64,000 nucleotides of DNA. Origin: Plectosphaerella cucumerina (lineage: Eukaryota; Ascomycota; Sordariomycetes; Glomerellales; Plectosphaerellaceae). This document shows, in pieces, positions 53,800-64,000 of the stretch (position 1 is its first letter; the number at the start of each line of letters is the position of its first letter). The position numbers and the translations under genes are program-made. The notes beneath the pieces are model-generated. The model searched no databases, had not been told where the DNA came from, and saw nothing but the letters and a program-made list of their open reading frames with translations. Where the stretch lies: contig JAGPXD010000004.1 in the NCBI GenBank assembly GCA_020746995.1, forward strand, positions 4,216,001-4,280,000, given 5' to 3'.

Positions 53800-56700
53800 A
53801 TGTCCTTCCTATCATCAACATCACAGGCCCTCATTGCGGCCTTTACCTTGTCAGTCCACCACCCTCAACGAACCTCCCTTGCCCCCCCTGGCTAACACCT
53901 CGCAGCGGCCTCACCTTCCAGGCGGGTGCCGGAGCTTTCTTTCTTTACGTCCAGGGTCAGGGGAAGAAGCTATTCCGGGACGGCCTGAGGCTGGCCCTCA
54001 CCACATTCATTGCGAGCGCTGCGCTCTGGTCCCAGATCGCCTTCTCCGCCACCCTCGTCGACCCGACATCATCACTCGGATGCCAGGTCGCCGTAATCTT
54101 CTCCTCCTTCTTCGATCAGCTCGCCAGGTTCACCCTCGAACAATACCTGCTATGGGCCATCAACAGCGGCCTGAAGAAGGCCCCCGACACCTTTGTGCCC
54201 CAGGGCATCCTCATGATCCGCCTCGTCGTTGGCGGCATCTTTGTTGGCTTCCAGCGGCCCCAGGTCTTCCCCGTCTGTCAGACCTCGAGCGGCATGTTCG
54301 CCATCGGCATCGCCGTTGCCGCCACCGACCTCATCATGATCCTCATCTTTCTCGCCCGCGCTGTCATGATCGGTCTTCTGCAGGACGTTAGGGAGAAGCG
54401 CCCCGGTATGCAGCGCAGCAAGGCTATCCTCTTCCTCATCGCCGGCCTCGCACTCTGGACCGGAGCGAGCGTACCCATGTTCCTCGGCATCCAGTCAATC
54501 GACACCATTTGGAGGACAGCCCTTCCCGCGGGCACCCTCTCCCTCGTCCTTGGTCTCGTTGCCGCCTTCAAGGGAGATTTGGTTATGACTAGGGAGAGGG
54601 CCTCCATCGGCCCCAACGACCCCTCCATGGCCCCTGGATTCGATAACAGCAACTCACGCGACCTTCAGAGCCGAGACATCTCCACCGCCGAGTCCAACTA
54701 CCCGCCCTCGCGCTTCGAAGACCTCAAGGGAGACGATGTGACCACAATTATGGCCTACCCGACCGGCCAGCAGATCAGGGCGCCCGCCCAGACCCTGGCC
54801 GTCAACATGGCCACCGTCTCTTCCGGATACGCTGCCGCCCCTGGAGCTGCGACTATTGGCGTCGCCGTGGGACGGCCTTCCATGGATGGCCGCGGTTTGC
54901 CCCCGGCACAGGCCCCTTACTCCAGGGATAACTCAAAACTTCAGCCCAAGGCCAAGGGCGGCATGTTCAACAGGGCCGGCCCCGCTGCCGGCATCACGGT
55001 CGGCAAACTCGCCATCTCGAACCCCATCCTGCAGAGGCAGACCGAAGAGGGACCCCTCAACAAGATCGCAACCATTGATCTTGCCACGGCCGCCAGGATG
55101 GACCGGGAGCGCCGCGATCTCGCCAACCTCACTGACTCGCAGAGCCTCATCGCCCAACGCGCCGCACCGTTGCCCCCGGCCATGACCCATGAGGAAGTCC
55201 TGCGAAGGGAACAGAGTTTCAAGCGGAAGCAGGTCTCCAGGACGTCCACAGAGCTTCTTGGACCCCCGCGCCCTCTCGACATGGAGGAATCGCGTTCCAC
55301 TAACGGAACCGCAGCGTTCAACACATCTCTCCAGCCTTCTCCTGGTGCCGACACCGTTCGTCGGAGATCACCTCGCTCGTCTCCCAGGCAGCCTTCGCCC
55401 CCGAGTCCTCCCACTCAAGCGACAAACATGGCGCGTGATGCCGCCCTCGCCCAGATCGAACGCGCCGCGAGCATCCGCACAATGACAACGCAGAGCTCCG
55501 CTGCCACTGCCGTTGAGCCGCTTCCTAACAACAGTAGTCCCGCGCTGCCAACGAACATGGCACCAAAGCAGATCGAGGAGCCCATGGAACCTGCCCGGCC
55601 TGCGCTGCCCCCCACGTGGCCGAAGCAAAAGTCCGTCAGGAACACAATCCGACCGTCCAGGACACAGACGTCACGCTCCCCCGAGACCTCCCAGGAGGGA
55701 GGCGCCTCGAGGTTGTCCCCCGAGACCACCCTCCAGAGGCGTGGTACCGTCGGACTGCCTTCAAACCCTCGGTCCAGGGCCGTCAAGACCCCAGGCCAGG
55801 AGATTACCGGACGACAGCCGACCGTCATGTTCATGAAGGGCATCCAGTACAACGACCCCGTTGCCGTTCAGAACATCATGCAGGACGCCAGCGCGAAGAC
55901 GCCCAGAGCTCCCGCCCCGCAAACAGGAAACGATTCCAGGGAATCCGTTCTGCACCGGCCTCGCCCGATCCCCAGACAGGTCGAGAAGGATCGCCAAATC
56001 TTCCCCGCCGAGCAGTCTCCCGTGGGCCACAAGAGGACTCGCTCTGGAGGCTCCATGGTCAGCCGCCTGCGTGACCAGCCTGCTAGCCCGCCTAATCTCC
56101 CGCCTCTTCCGCCCGCTCCCAAGAGTGCAGGTTATCCCTCGCGGCCGCAGCCAAACGACACCCGCAGTATGACCTTTGACGAGAAGATGGATCTCTTCTT
56201 CCCTGGTCCCAAGAGCGCTGGTGCCGTGCAAGGAGCCGCCCCCATTCCTGAGATGCCCGCTCTCCCCTCCGCCTACGCTCTGGAGAGGAACCAGTCCACC
56301 ACGAGGTCGCGTCCCAGTGACTTCCTCCGAAACTCGTCAAGGGGTTCCGAAAGCTCGGCAAAGACTTCAATCCGCACACAGAGCATTCTCGAGATTGCGC
56401 AGAGCCCCGAGAGGCCTCCGATGCCCAATACCTCAAAGTTCAGCATCGACACCTACATGACAACGACTGACAAGCAGGCAGCTGACGAGGCGAAGAGCTC
56501 CTGGATGCCCGAACTTGTTTCCAACATTCGCGTTCGGTCTCAGCAGTCCAACGATGGCGCCAAGCGCCGTTCATCCTCTGTGCTGCCCCTCAACGATGGT
56601 ACGATTTCCGAGTTCAGCGACGCCAGGACGCGCATCGACGATGAGACCGCGACCAACTGGGGTTCTGTTCACTCGCCCGTCGTCATGGAGGCTCGTCAGG

Positions 56701-59700
56701 TTCCGGTCGTTCCCGCTGTCAACCCCAAGTATATCCAGCAGCAGAACGAGCCCGAGACGCGTGATGTTCTGCCCATGCCCGATTTCGAGAGTGGCAGGGA
56801 GATCATGACCATCATGCTGGATCCCGCCGTCGAGCGCGAGAGGAAAATGGCACCCAAGGTGGCTCCTCAAATCCAGGAACACTGGCATCACCGCGTCGGT
56901 GATGAGTGTGCCACTTTCTCGGCCAGGAAGCAGCAGGTCGTCTCTCGTCGGATGCCACCCCCGACGCCTTTGCTGCTGAACCTTCCCCTGAAGAACCAGA
57001 TCATCATCGCTGCTGAGCCCTCTCCTTTGGAATCGCCGCAAGAGGCGCTGTTGGCCATTCAGGACCAGCTCAAGAAGTTTGAGGAGCCCGTTGAGGGTTC
57101 TGACGATGACCAGGAGGAACGACTCCGTCTTCTGGAGAGTCTGGAGCAGGAGATGGGCCAGCAGGAAGATCAGTGGCATGAGATGCAGATCGGCATTCAT
57201 CGCGACTCACTCTCCACCGTGGAAACCATGAGCCGTCGCGTCTCACACCAGGATGTTCCCTCACCCGGTTCCTCCCTGAAGCCCCAGTCTCAGCGAACGA
57301 GCTTTGCCGCGCATCGTGAGGCTCGCCGTGCTTCCCGTCTCCAGGTTTCCAACAGGAACCCGGACACCGCCAGCACTGAGAGCGCTCTGAGCCCCGCCAG
57401 CAGGCGCCGCAGCCTCTGGCAGAGGAAGCTCGCCGAAGTTGAGCTTGACTACTCCAACTCGGACTTCCTGGCGCCCATGCCTTCGGTCAAGCTTATGTCG
57501 GTGACCATGTCGCAGCTGGGTAGCCCGACTCCCCCAGACACCGACTCGGATAACGAAGAGATCCTTCGTGCCCGCGAGGTTCTGCATCGGCAAAACGCCC
57601 CTGTGGCGAAGCTTTGGGTCCCCGGCCAAGCAGCTTTGCCCGCAGCAGCCCAGGGACGGCTCTGGACGCCCCCTGCGCGGCCCAAGCCTGTTGCTCCTGA
57701 GGACATTCCTGGCCTCCTGGTCCGACCTGCGGTTCGCAAGATCTCCGCGCCACTCGCCATTGTCAGCACTCACCTGTGGAAGAACACTGAGACTTTCAAA
57801 CGTCGCTCGTACGCCGCCACTATGGGACTCTGGAGAGGCGCTGCCCTTCCCGAGGCACCCAAGCCTCGGCCCCGGCCTGTCACGCAGCGCCCGCCGAGAC
57901 GCAACAAGCGCGTGAGCAACCTGGCCGACATTATCGAGAACCCGGAGCCGCTGCCCAACAAGAGGGGAACCCTTGGCATCTTCCAGTTCCCCTGGGGCGA
58001 GATGTCGGAGAACCCCACGGTCCAGGTGCGCCCCAACAACATGTTCATGGCTATGCCGGGCACCATGTCCACGGGCGGATCTTCAGTCAGGGCTGCCCTT
58101 GAGGCCCGCTCGATGCAGCTCATGTCCGAGGAGCAGTCTTCGTCCTTCTTTGAGGACTATGACGAAGAAGAAGATGACGACGACGAGTACATTTCCGAGA
58201 TCAACGAGGAGGACAGCGATGGAGAGTTTGACGAAACCACCCTCTGGGAGATCGCTAGCCTTCTGCGCTCGAACCAGGTGCCTTCCAAGTACAGCCTGCT
58301 CCCGCAGCCACTTGGTGAGGACGACAATGAGGGACAGTTCGAGAGCGAGCCCGTCTTCGAGGCGTCTGACTACGAGATGGAGGACGACGCAGACTTTGAG
58401 ATGATCGAGGAGGTTCAGGATCGCCCTGTGATCAACCGTCAAGACTCGGATCTCCTGTCCTTCGAGATGCAAGCGCCAAAGGTCGAGGCTTCGCCGTCGC
58501 CTGCTACCGTCAACACCACGTGGGTGGCTCCTGTCAAGGTTGTCGTCGACGAGACGACCGGATTGTTTGACCCCGCCGAGAAGCGTTCCAACTACCGCTC
58601 CACGCTTGCGTCACCGGCCGCCATCGACATGATCAGGAAGCCTAGGACGACAAGGGAGCCTCTCAAGCCAGTGGGCAACTTCTCCGACATGTGGACTCAG
58701 CAGGCTACTCCTGTGTCTCGCAGCAGTGACGCTCTTTGGAGTGCTCCGTCGATTCCCGAGGGCGCCGCTGCCCAGCCTACTCCCGAAGTCACGGCCTATC
58801 TCTGGGGTCCCAAGCTTGATACCGTCGTGCCATCACAGCGCTCTGGTCTCTTTACCCCAGGACAGCCTCGTGAGCTGACCCCGACCGCCCCGCCGGCAGC
58901 TCTGGACACCATCCGTCGCCCCCGTGTCGCCAACGACTCGATGCCCCGGCTGGAGTCGACCGAGCTATGGACCACCATCATCGCTGCCTCTCATGACCAC
59001 GACTGGATTTCCATGGGTTCTATCAGCTCGGGAAGCTCTTCTGACGTCTCTGCGCCCTCCTCGGGCAGCACCACCCCCATCTCAGAGTCCTTGCCAATGC
59101 TCCCGTCTCTCACCATGGAACCTTCCAACAAGGCCCCCTCGGACACAATCTTCCCAGGTCCCGCTTCCCCTGCATGGTGGAACGCAGAGAAGGTCATCTC
59201 CCTGCCTGAGCCAGAAGTCATCCCTCAGGATGAGTCCTCAATACCGCTTAGCTCGAGTTTCATCTCCAGCCAGCCCCGCCTGCCCGTCTTTACTGAAGCC
59301 GAATGGGACACTGCTCTGCAGAGTGCCATTGTTGCTGGAGCCAGGCTACATAGGCTGGCCACAGCAGAGGACTGGGACGCGGCCCTTGAAGAGGTCATCG
59401 ACGCAAGCAGGCAACAGCTTCAGCCAGCGCCCAGCCCCGTAAACCACGACATTATCTTCCTCCCGGACATGGAGCCTGAGTCTTTTGTTTTCGAGTCTCC
59501 GGTCGTCAAGTCCCCTGTCCTCGAGTCATCCTCTGCGACCCTGTGGATTCAATCCCATGTCCCCCGAGACGCCAAAGCCTCCCTCTGGGCACCCAAGTCA
59601 ACGCTCGCTGCCCCTTCCACAACCCTGAACGAACCCGCCATCTATCGCAAGAAGTACAAGACTTCCATCCCTCAGTCCCGAAAGGCCGAGATTCGCGCCC

Positions 59701-59921
59701 AAATCGCCGCCATCGAGGCAGGCGTCGACCCCTCCATCGTCGGCCTCGTCGACTTCCAAGGCCAATCCCTCTGGGCCCCCAACGGAGGCATTTCCCGTAG
59801 GCCTCTCATCACCCTCGGCGGCAACCGCAACTGGATCGCCGCCGGACAGCAGCAGGCCCCTCCCGTAAGAGCGTCCCAAGCCGTCTTCACATTCTGGCTC
59901 CCCCGGTCCGGCGACACCTGA
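53800..59921 (+). CDS. Seven-helix membrane protein with giant Leu-Trp-repeat tail
   Basis: Two exons, 53800-53849 and 53906-59921, give 2021 residues; the 56-nt intron (GTCAGT ... GCTAAC ... GCAG) joins IAAFTF to GLTFQAGAGAFF. Residues 1-270 hold seven hydrophobic helices with short loops (for example LRLALTTFIASAALWSQIAF, FAIGIAVAATDLIMILIFLA and KAILFLIAGLALWTGASVPM). The remaining 1750 residues are mostly disordered: Ser/Pro/Arg-rich to about 1050, a short coiled coil near 1060-1100 (ERLRLLESLEQEMGQQEDQW), then about 1240-1990 with at least eleven LW motifs (KLWVP, RLWTP, YLWGP, SLWAP), an acidic run (DYDEEEDDDDEYISEINEED) and one duplicated module (58561-58695 and 58846-58970). I do not recognise a family. 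It may act as a receptor-like or cortical scaffold, but that is only inference. Confidence 0.8.
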
Positions 59922-61213
59922 TAATGTGGCCTGAATCCTCACGAGACATATACCCTCACTTTTTACTCATTTTCATTCTTTGTCATATCACAACATCTCA
60001 CAGCCCAAATTATAGCAGCCGGCGCTGATGCATTTCCCACCATGTCATCGGACTGCGCGAAATCCGCGCCTCCGCTCGCCTTGTTTCCCCCCATGCGTAG
60101 TACTCCCGTCGTGGAGGCAGTGTACCATATAAACCCCGTCCATAGCTTTTGCATAAATGCCAGCCTGGTCGGCTACTTGACGCATTGGACTCTTCTGTGA
60201 TCATTATGGTGTTACTGAATAAGCGACAGGCACTGCCGTAACGATACTCGAGATGTGCTAGGCAGAAGACGACGCGTGCCATGCCAGCTGATCCACTTGA
60301 TCTGAGCAAAGTCCGTTCCAAGTTCCCGCCGAACACAGCAGATATACAAGAACATCACGACAAGTCACTGCAATAACGCTGGTAGCCAGAGCCCCCCGGA
60401 ACATCCGGGGACAACCATGTCATATTCCGCGACCCCTGTCGCGGCGTAGATAAAAATCATGTGCGTCCGTGTGGCCCCTTTGCATTACAAGGAAAACAGG
60501 CAGAGAGAAGACAGGGGGAAAAAATGCCAGTACAGCCTCGCACATCTTTCTTCGCGATCCCCTCCCTCCCTCCTTTTATGTTTATCCGGTTTTCCTTCAT
60601 ACCGTTTGTGATTGTGTGTGTGTGTGTCTCATACCCCGTCCGATTTCACCGTTTCGTCATGTCCTCGACCCATGACCCTTCTTGCCCAGTCGATGCTGGC
60701 GTTTTTCTTGAGACCAGCTTCCGGTTGTCTTGTTTTCCGCGCAGCGGCGGGGGCGGCGCGGCGGCCGGACGAAGTAGCCCGGCACGCAGGCGGCCCCCGT
60801 TGATTAAGTTCATGACGAGTCTTGTCGTAATCCCAACCATCAGAGATATCCAGGTCGTCAAAAGTGCGGACGCGTGCAAAGGAGTGACGTGAAGAGAAGT
60901 GTGTGTGTGCGAGTGTGTGCGTGAGTAAAAAAGCATAGGCCGGCCTCGTTTCAGGAGGGCGGTGTTGTTGCCAACGATGCCGCACCTCCCTAAGCCTCTT
61001 GGAGTCGTATCATCGAGTGTCGTCGAGACAGGCCGCCGAGTCGTCTTTATGTGCGTGTCGTGGGGAAAGTAGAGACAAAAAAGAAAAAGAAAACAAAGCC
61101 GTTATGAATCTGACCATCGCTATGCAGGTAAGAAAATCGAGTACTTGTACAGGGAAGCAAGCCAGTAGGGCGCCATTTCGTTATTGATCCGGGTGGCGCG
61201 TCGTGGTTCGTTG
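59922..61213. other. Convergent spacer, 1.3 kb
   Basis: Lies between the stops of the giant membrane-protein gene and the Byr4-like gene. It contains a TG microsatellite (about 60607-60627) and a GT/GC-rich run (about 60898-60925). Frames at 60461-60985 lack features. Long for a convergent spacer, but no gene is supported. Confidence 0.5.
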
Positions 61214-63895
61214 TCAGCTGACGGTCATCATTTGCATACGACGACTCATGCCGCCGGATGGCGATGCTTCGTGAGAGCCCCGGCTCAGCACTGAGCTGTT
61301 GCTGTGGCTGTGCGGGAGCCGCTTGGGTGGGCTGGAGGGTGCCGCCTCAGGGGTGAAGACGCGCGTGAAGGCCGGGCTCTCCCTCTCACTCCTTCGGGGC
61401 GTCCTTGCCGGGCTCTGCGTGATTTGATCGGCCCTACGAATCTCCTCAGAGAGAGCATCCCGCAGATCGCCGGCACGCTTGACCAGTGCCTTGAGGTTAT
61501 GCGTCCCGAAATGCAGCTTGGAGTCTGAGGCTTTGGAGCCGCGGGTCGACTCAGACGTGGATCGTTGCTGCATGGCTTCGAGGACCGACTTGACAATGTC
61601 AGTCACATCGTGCCCGCCCATGTTGATGTTGTTCTCGGGGGTTTTGGGTCGTGAAGGGGCCGCTGACGACTCTGCCGTCGCCAGTTTGTTGCCTCCAAAT
61701 ATGTCGTCGTCGGGGGAAAAGACGGATCGTCTGCGTCCTGCAGGTCGCTCGCGGATGACTGTCGTCTTGGCCATGCGAAGATCGTGCGGCTCAAACGCGG
61801 CCTCGAGGTTCTTGAGGGGGCCACTGTCGAATACCTCGTCGGAAGTATGATCGCTGAGTGTGGACGGCTCAAAGTCGACGTCGGAAGAATCCACGTCCAT
61901 GCCCTCGAGTTCGTCTTCGTCTGGTGATGCGAGGGCAATGATGCCATCTGCTTCCTTCCACAGGCTGGCTTGGGGTCCGTTGAGCATGTTGAGGTCCCGT
62001 CCATGTCGACAGAGCCGCTTGAGGTCGTTGACGAGGAGGGAGAGCTCCCGAATCTGTCCGGAATGCTGCTTCAGGCTGGGCTGGGAGGCCTGGATCGAGG
62101 CCGGCACGACCATGTCGAACTTGCCGCCGCTCTTGTCCGCATCCTGGTCCGTCTCGCCACCGTCGAACTCGAAATCGTCATCCCAGTCCTCACTCGCGCC
62201 TTTCGTGCCGAGGCCCCAGGTTCCGTACTTTTGCGTCGACACCTTGGTCGAATCTGTCGGATCATAAACGACCGGGACACTCTGGCTTCTGACGTGTGCC
62301 ATGGCGGCGCCCTTGCGGTTGGACGTCCGGCCGCCGCGGAGGTCCAGCTCCTGCTTCCCGTGAACAGTCTTGGGCCGTACTGACGACCCGTCGGCGTCGG
62401 CCTTTTCTGGCGAGGTTTCTGTCCAGTCAAAGATGTTGCTCCTGGGTCTCTCCCCGCTCAGGTCTCGTGTGAGCTCGCTAAAGTCGTTCCCATTGGCGGT
62501 TGCGAGGGCGAAGCGGAGATTGGGGCTGACGCCGCGTGAGTTCATGGAGCTTGGCGGCGAGAGGCGGTTGCCCCATGCCAGGTCGTCCTCATTGTGATCG
62601 CGAGCCCAGTCGTCATCAAAGTCGTCGTCAAATGACATGCGAGCCTCTTTCTGAGATGTCGAGTAGTCGTCGGATGTCCTCTCGCGGTTGATCCGCAGCT
62701 CAATCTCTGCGTGGTCGAGGAACACCCGAGTGTCCTTGCCGGACCGCACCGGCGTCTGGGTGTTCTCATCCTCCTCCATGATTCTGTTGTCGGCCTCCCA
62801 TGCATGGCCCAGGATCTCTTGTATCGAGAGACGCTTCGACTTGCCGTTGCCGGCCGTGCCTGGGGGTGACTCGTCAAACATGGACTCCACGGGGCTCTCG
62901 GCGGCCCTGGCGCGACCCGAGGCCGCGGTACGAATGGAGTCGAACATGGTGTCGCTCTTGAAGTCAGTGTCCTCATCCTCGCCAGAATGGAAGCCTCTGA
63001 CTTCCATGTCTGAGCTGTTGAGGGTCGAGCTGCGCTCGTGGCGGGCATTCCTGAAGGAAGCCATGCCAACAGAGCTCTGAGAGCTTCCCGAGGGCTGATT
63101 GGATCGGGGGAGCTGGCCTGGTTGAGCTGCGCCAAGTTTGGACAGATCGACGTTGAAGCTGGACAGGCGGGATAAAGGTGGGAGCGGGGAAGACGAGTTG
63201 CGATGACGCGACAGGCCCTGGCTGGGGGCTGACAGGTCTGTGTCGGGGCGGTGCTGCTGGGGTTGCGACTCGTACAGGGCCGCTGCATCACTTGCAGGAC
63301 TAGCGAGATCGCCCCGGGGCGCCTCCTGCGCCGCTGGCAGTGGTGCAGATACGTGGCGCCTATCCTCTGCCCTTGCCTCTGCAGTCGTCGTTCTTTTCGG
63401 TCGCCTCAGGCTTCCCGTTCTCGAGAAGAGATTGGTCGGCGAAGAGAAATGGGCTGAGAGGGAGCGTTTAGCCTTTTTTGTGGGTGTCTGCTCGGGGGTT
63501 AACTGTGTGTCGAGACCGGTATCCAGATCTCGGCTGGATGCCGGCGAGTCCACTGTCAGTGGTATCGGTTCGCCGTCGTCTCGCGCCCCCGATGCAGCAG
63601 TGATCATGGCCCCGTTAATGAGGCAGACGTCTTTGGCGGTGTCTGGCGGCAGGCGAATCCGTTTCTGAGGCTGAGAACCGCGATCGAGGAAGCGGTCGGG
63701 GGTGCCTCTAACGCTAACGGCAACCCTTCGGAAATGAAAGAGGGAAGTCCAGCGGGCGGGGTCCCTCGATCGGGTCGGGGATGCGGTACGGGCTATCGGT
63801 CGGGAGGAGATGATGTCCTGCGAGGAGAGCAGGTCGAATGAGTATTTGGGCCTTGACTGTTCGTCTGGATATTCGTCGAGGTCCAGCAGGTTTTG
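61214..63895 (-). CDS. Byr4/Bfa1-like cytokinesis regulator, 5' end outside window
   Basis: A minus-strand exon of about 893 codons ends at 61214. No ATG starts it: the frame runs on through TTG at 63901, and CTACTTTGCAG just before 63895 looks like a splice acceptor, so at least one upstream exon lies beyond the window. Most of the protein is Ser-rich and disordered. Acidic-aromatic patches (FDDDFDDDWARD, EDWDDDFEFDGGE) and a helical block (SGQIRELSLLVNDLKRLCRH, then LWKEADGIIALASPDEDE) resemble, from memory, fungal Byr4/Bfa1, which with a partner forms the GAP that holds back septation and mitotic exit. The C-terminal helix LKALVKRAGDLRDALSEEIR is also consistent. Identification is tentative; the existence of the gene is not. 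Confidence 0.6.
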   Translation of the reverse strand, partial: QNLLDLDEYPDEQSRPKYSFDLLSSQDIISSRPIARTASPTRSRDPARWTSLFHFRRVAVSVRGTPDRFLDRGSQPQKRIRLPPDTAKDVCLINGAMITAASGARDDGEPIPLTVDSPASSRDLDTGLDTQLTPEQTPTKKAKRSLSAHFSSPTNLFSRTGSLRRPKRTTTAEARAEDRRHVSAPLPAAQEAPRGDLASPASDAAALYESQPQQHRPDTDLSAPSQGLSRHRNSSSPLPPLSRLSSFNVDLSKLGAAQPGQLPRSNQPSGSSQSSVGMASFRNARHERSSTLNSSDMEVRGFHSGEDEDTDFKSDTMFDSIRTAASGRARAAESPVESMFDESPPGTAGNGKSKRLSIQEILGHAWEADNRIMEEDENTQTPVRSGKDTRVFLDHAEIELRINRERTSDDYSTSQKEARMSFDDDFDDDWARDHNEDDLAWGNRLSPPSSMNSRGVSPNLRFALATANGNDFSELTRDLSGERPRSNIFDWTETSPEKADADGSSVRPKTVHGKQELDLRGGRTSNRKGAAMAHVRSQSVPVVYDPTDSTKVSTQKYGTWGLGTKGASEDWDDDFEFDGGETDQDADKSGGKFDMVVPASIQASQPSLKQHSGQIRELSLLVNDLKRLCRHGRDLNMLNGPQASLWKEADGIIALASPDEDELEGMDVDSSDVDFEPSTLSDHTSDEVFDSGPLKNLEAAFEPHDLRMAKTTVIRERPAGRRRSVFSPDDDIFGGNKLATAESSAAPSRPKTPENNINMGGHDVTDIVKSVLEAMQQRSTSESTRGSKASDSKLHFGTHNLKALVKRAGDLRDALSEEIRRADQITQSPARTPRRSERESPAFTRVFTPEAAPSSPPKRLPHSHSNSSVLSRGSHEASPSGGMSRRMQMMTVS

Positions 63896-64000
63896 CTGCA
63901 AAGTAGCTGAGCGTTGGTGACTGGTTGCGGGGCGGCGTAGGGTGGGCAGGTGGGATTTGGCACGCCGGCGGGTCGCGGCCCCGTTTTGATGTGCCGAGGG
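63896..64000 (-). other. Probable intron or upstream exon of the Byr4-like gene
   Basis: Read on the minus strand it is C/A-rich and ends in a CAG acceptor at 63896. An alternative acceptor (GCTCAG) lies 12 nt further upstream. It is too short to tell intron from exon. Confidence 0.4.

Overview
The window looks like nuclear DNA of a filamentous ascomycete (Pezizomycotina), most likely a sordariomycete. Genes are intron-poor. Introns are 47-160 nt with GTRNGT donors and CTAAC/CTGAC branch sites close to the acceptor. Coding regions are rich in C-ending codons, leaders are CT-rich, and the gene set is typical of this group. An L-galactonate dehydratase with a galacturonate-type promoter motif suggests a pectin-using, plant-associated lifestyle. 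The species is not identified. I saw no tRNA, rRNA, CRISPR array or prokaryotic signal.

Layout. 0-6 kb: the 5' end of a gene leaving the window, an APH-fold kinase-like protein, and a degenerate coding-like stretch with a 21-bp repeat. 6-11 kb: a small membrane protein, a CCDC174-type protein and a single-pass membrane protein with a large outside domain. 11-20 kb is gene-poor and holds a low-complexity protein and a BCS1-type AAA ATPase. 20-24 kb: HMG-CoA synthase faces a DHCR24-like flavoprotein tail to tail. 24-28.6 kb: an orphan coding fragment, a complete Mutator-type MITE with a 9-bp target duplication just past an F-box gene, and an interrupted gene for a secreted, probably GPI-anchored protein. 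28.6-36 kb: an HSL-type esterase, PEX14 and NDC80 (divergent), and an unrecognised ORF. 36.8-42.2 kb: a NAPE-PLD/FMP30-like hydrolase, a CCC1/VIT1 transporter and ERCC1/RAD10. 42.2-49 kb: a 130-bp palindrome, an unknown serine-rich protein, a small four-helix membrane protein and L-galactonate dehydratase. 49-52 kb: a membrane-anchored spermidine-synthase-like protein and an FMN split-barrel protein. 53.8-64 kb: a 2021-residue protein with seven N-terminal helices and a huge tail of repeated Leu-Trp motifs, then a Byr4-like cytokinesis regulator whose 5' end lies beyond the window.

Most genes are independent housekeeping units. The links worth noting are the sterol-related pair at 20-24 kb, the shared PEX14/NDC80 promoter, and the candidate GaaR site upstream of L-galactonate dehydratase. 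Exon reconstruction also gave three introns best explained by GC-AG splicing (BCS1-like, NDC80, ERCC1) and a 7-nt microexon in PEX14. Exon joins were checked only by reading-frame arithmetic and by fit to remembered family sequences.
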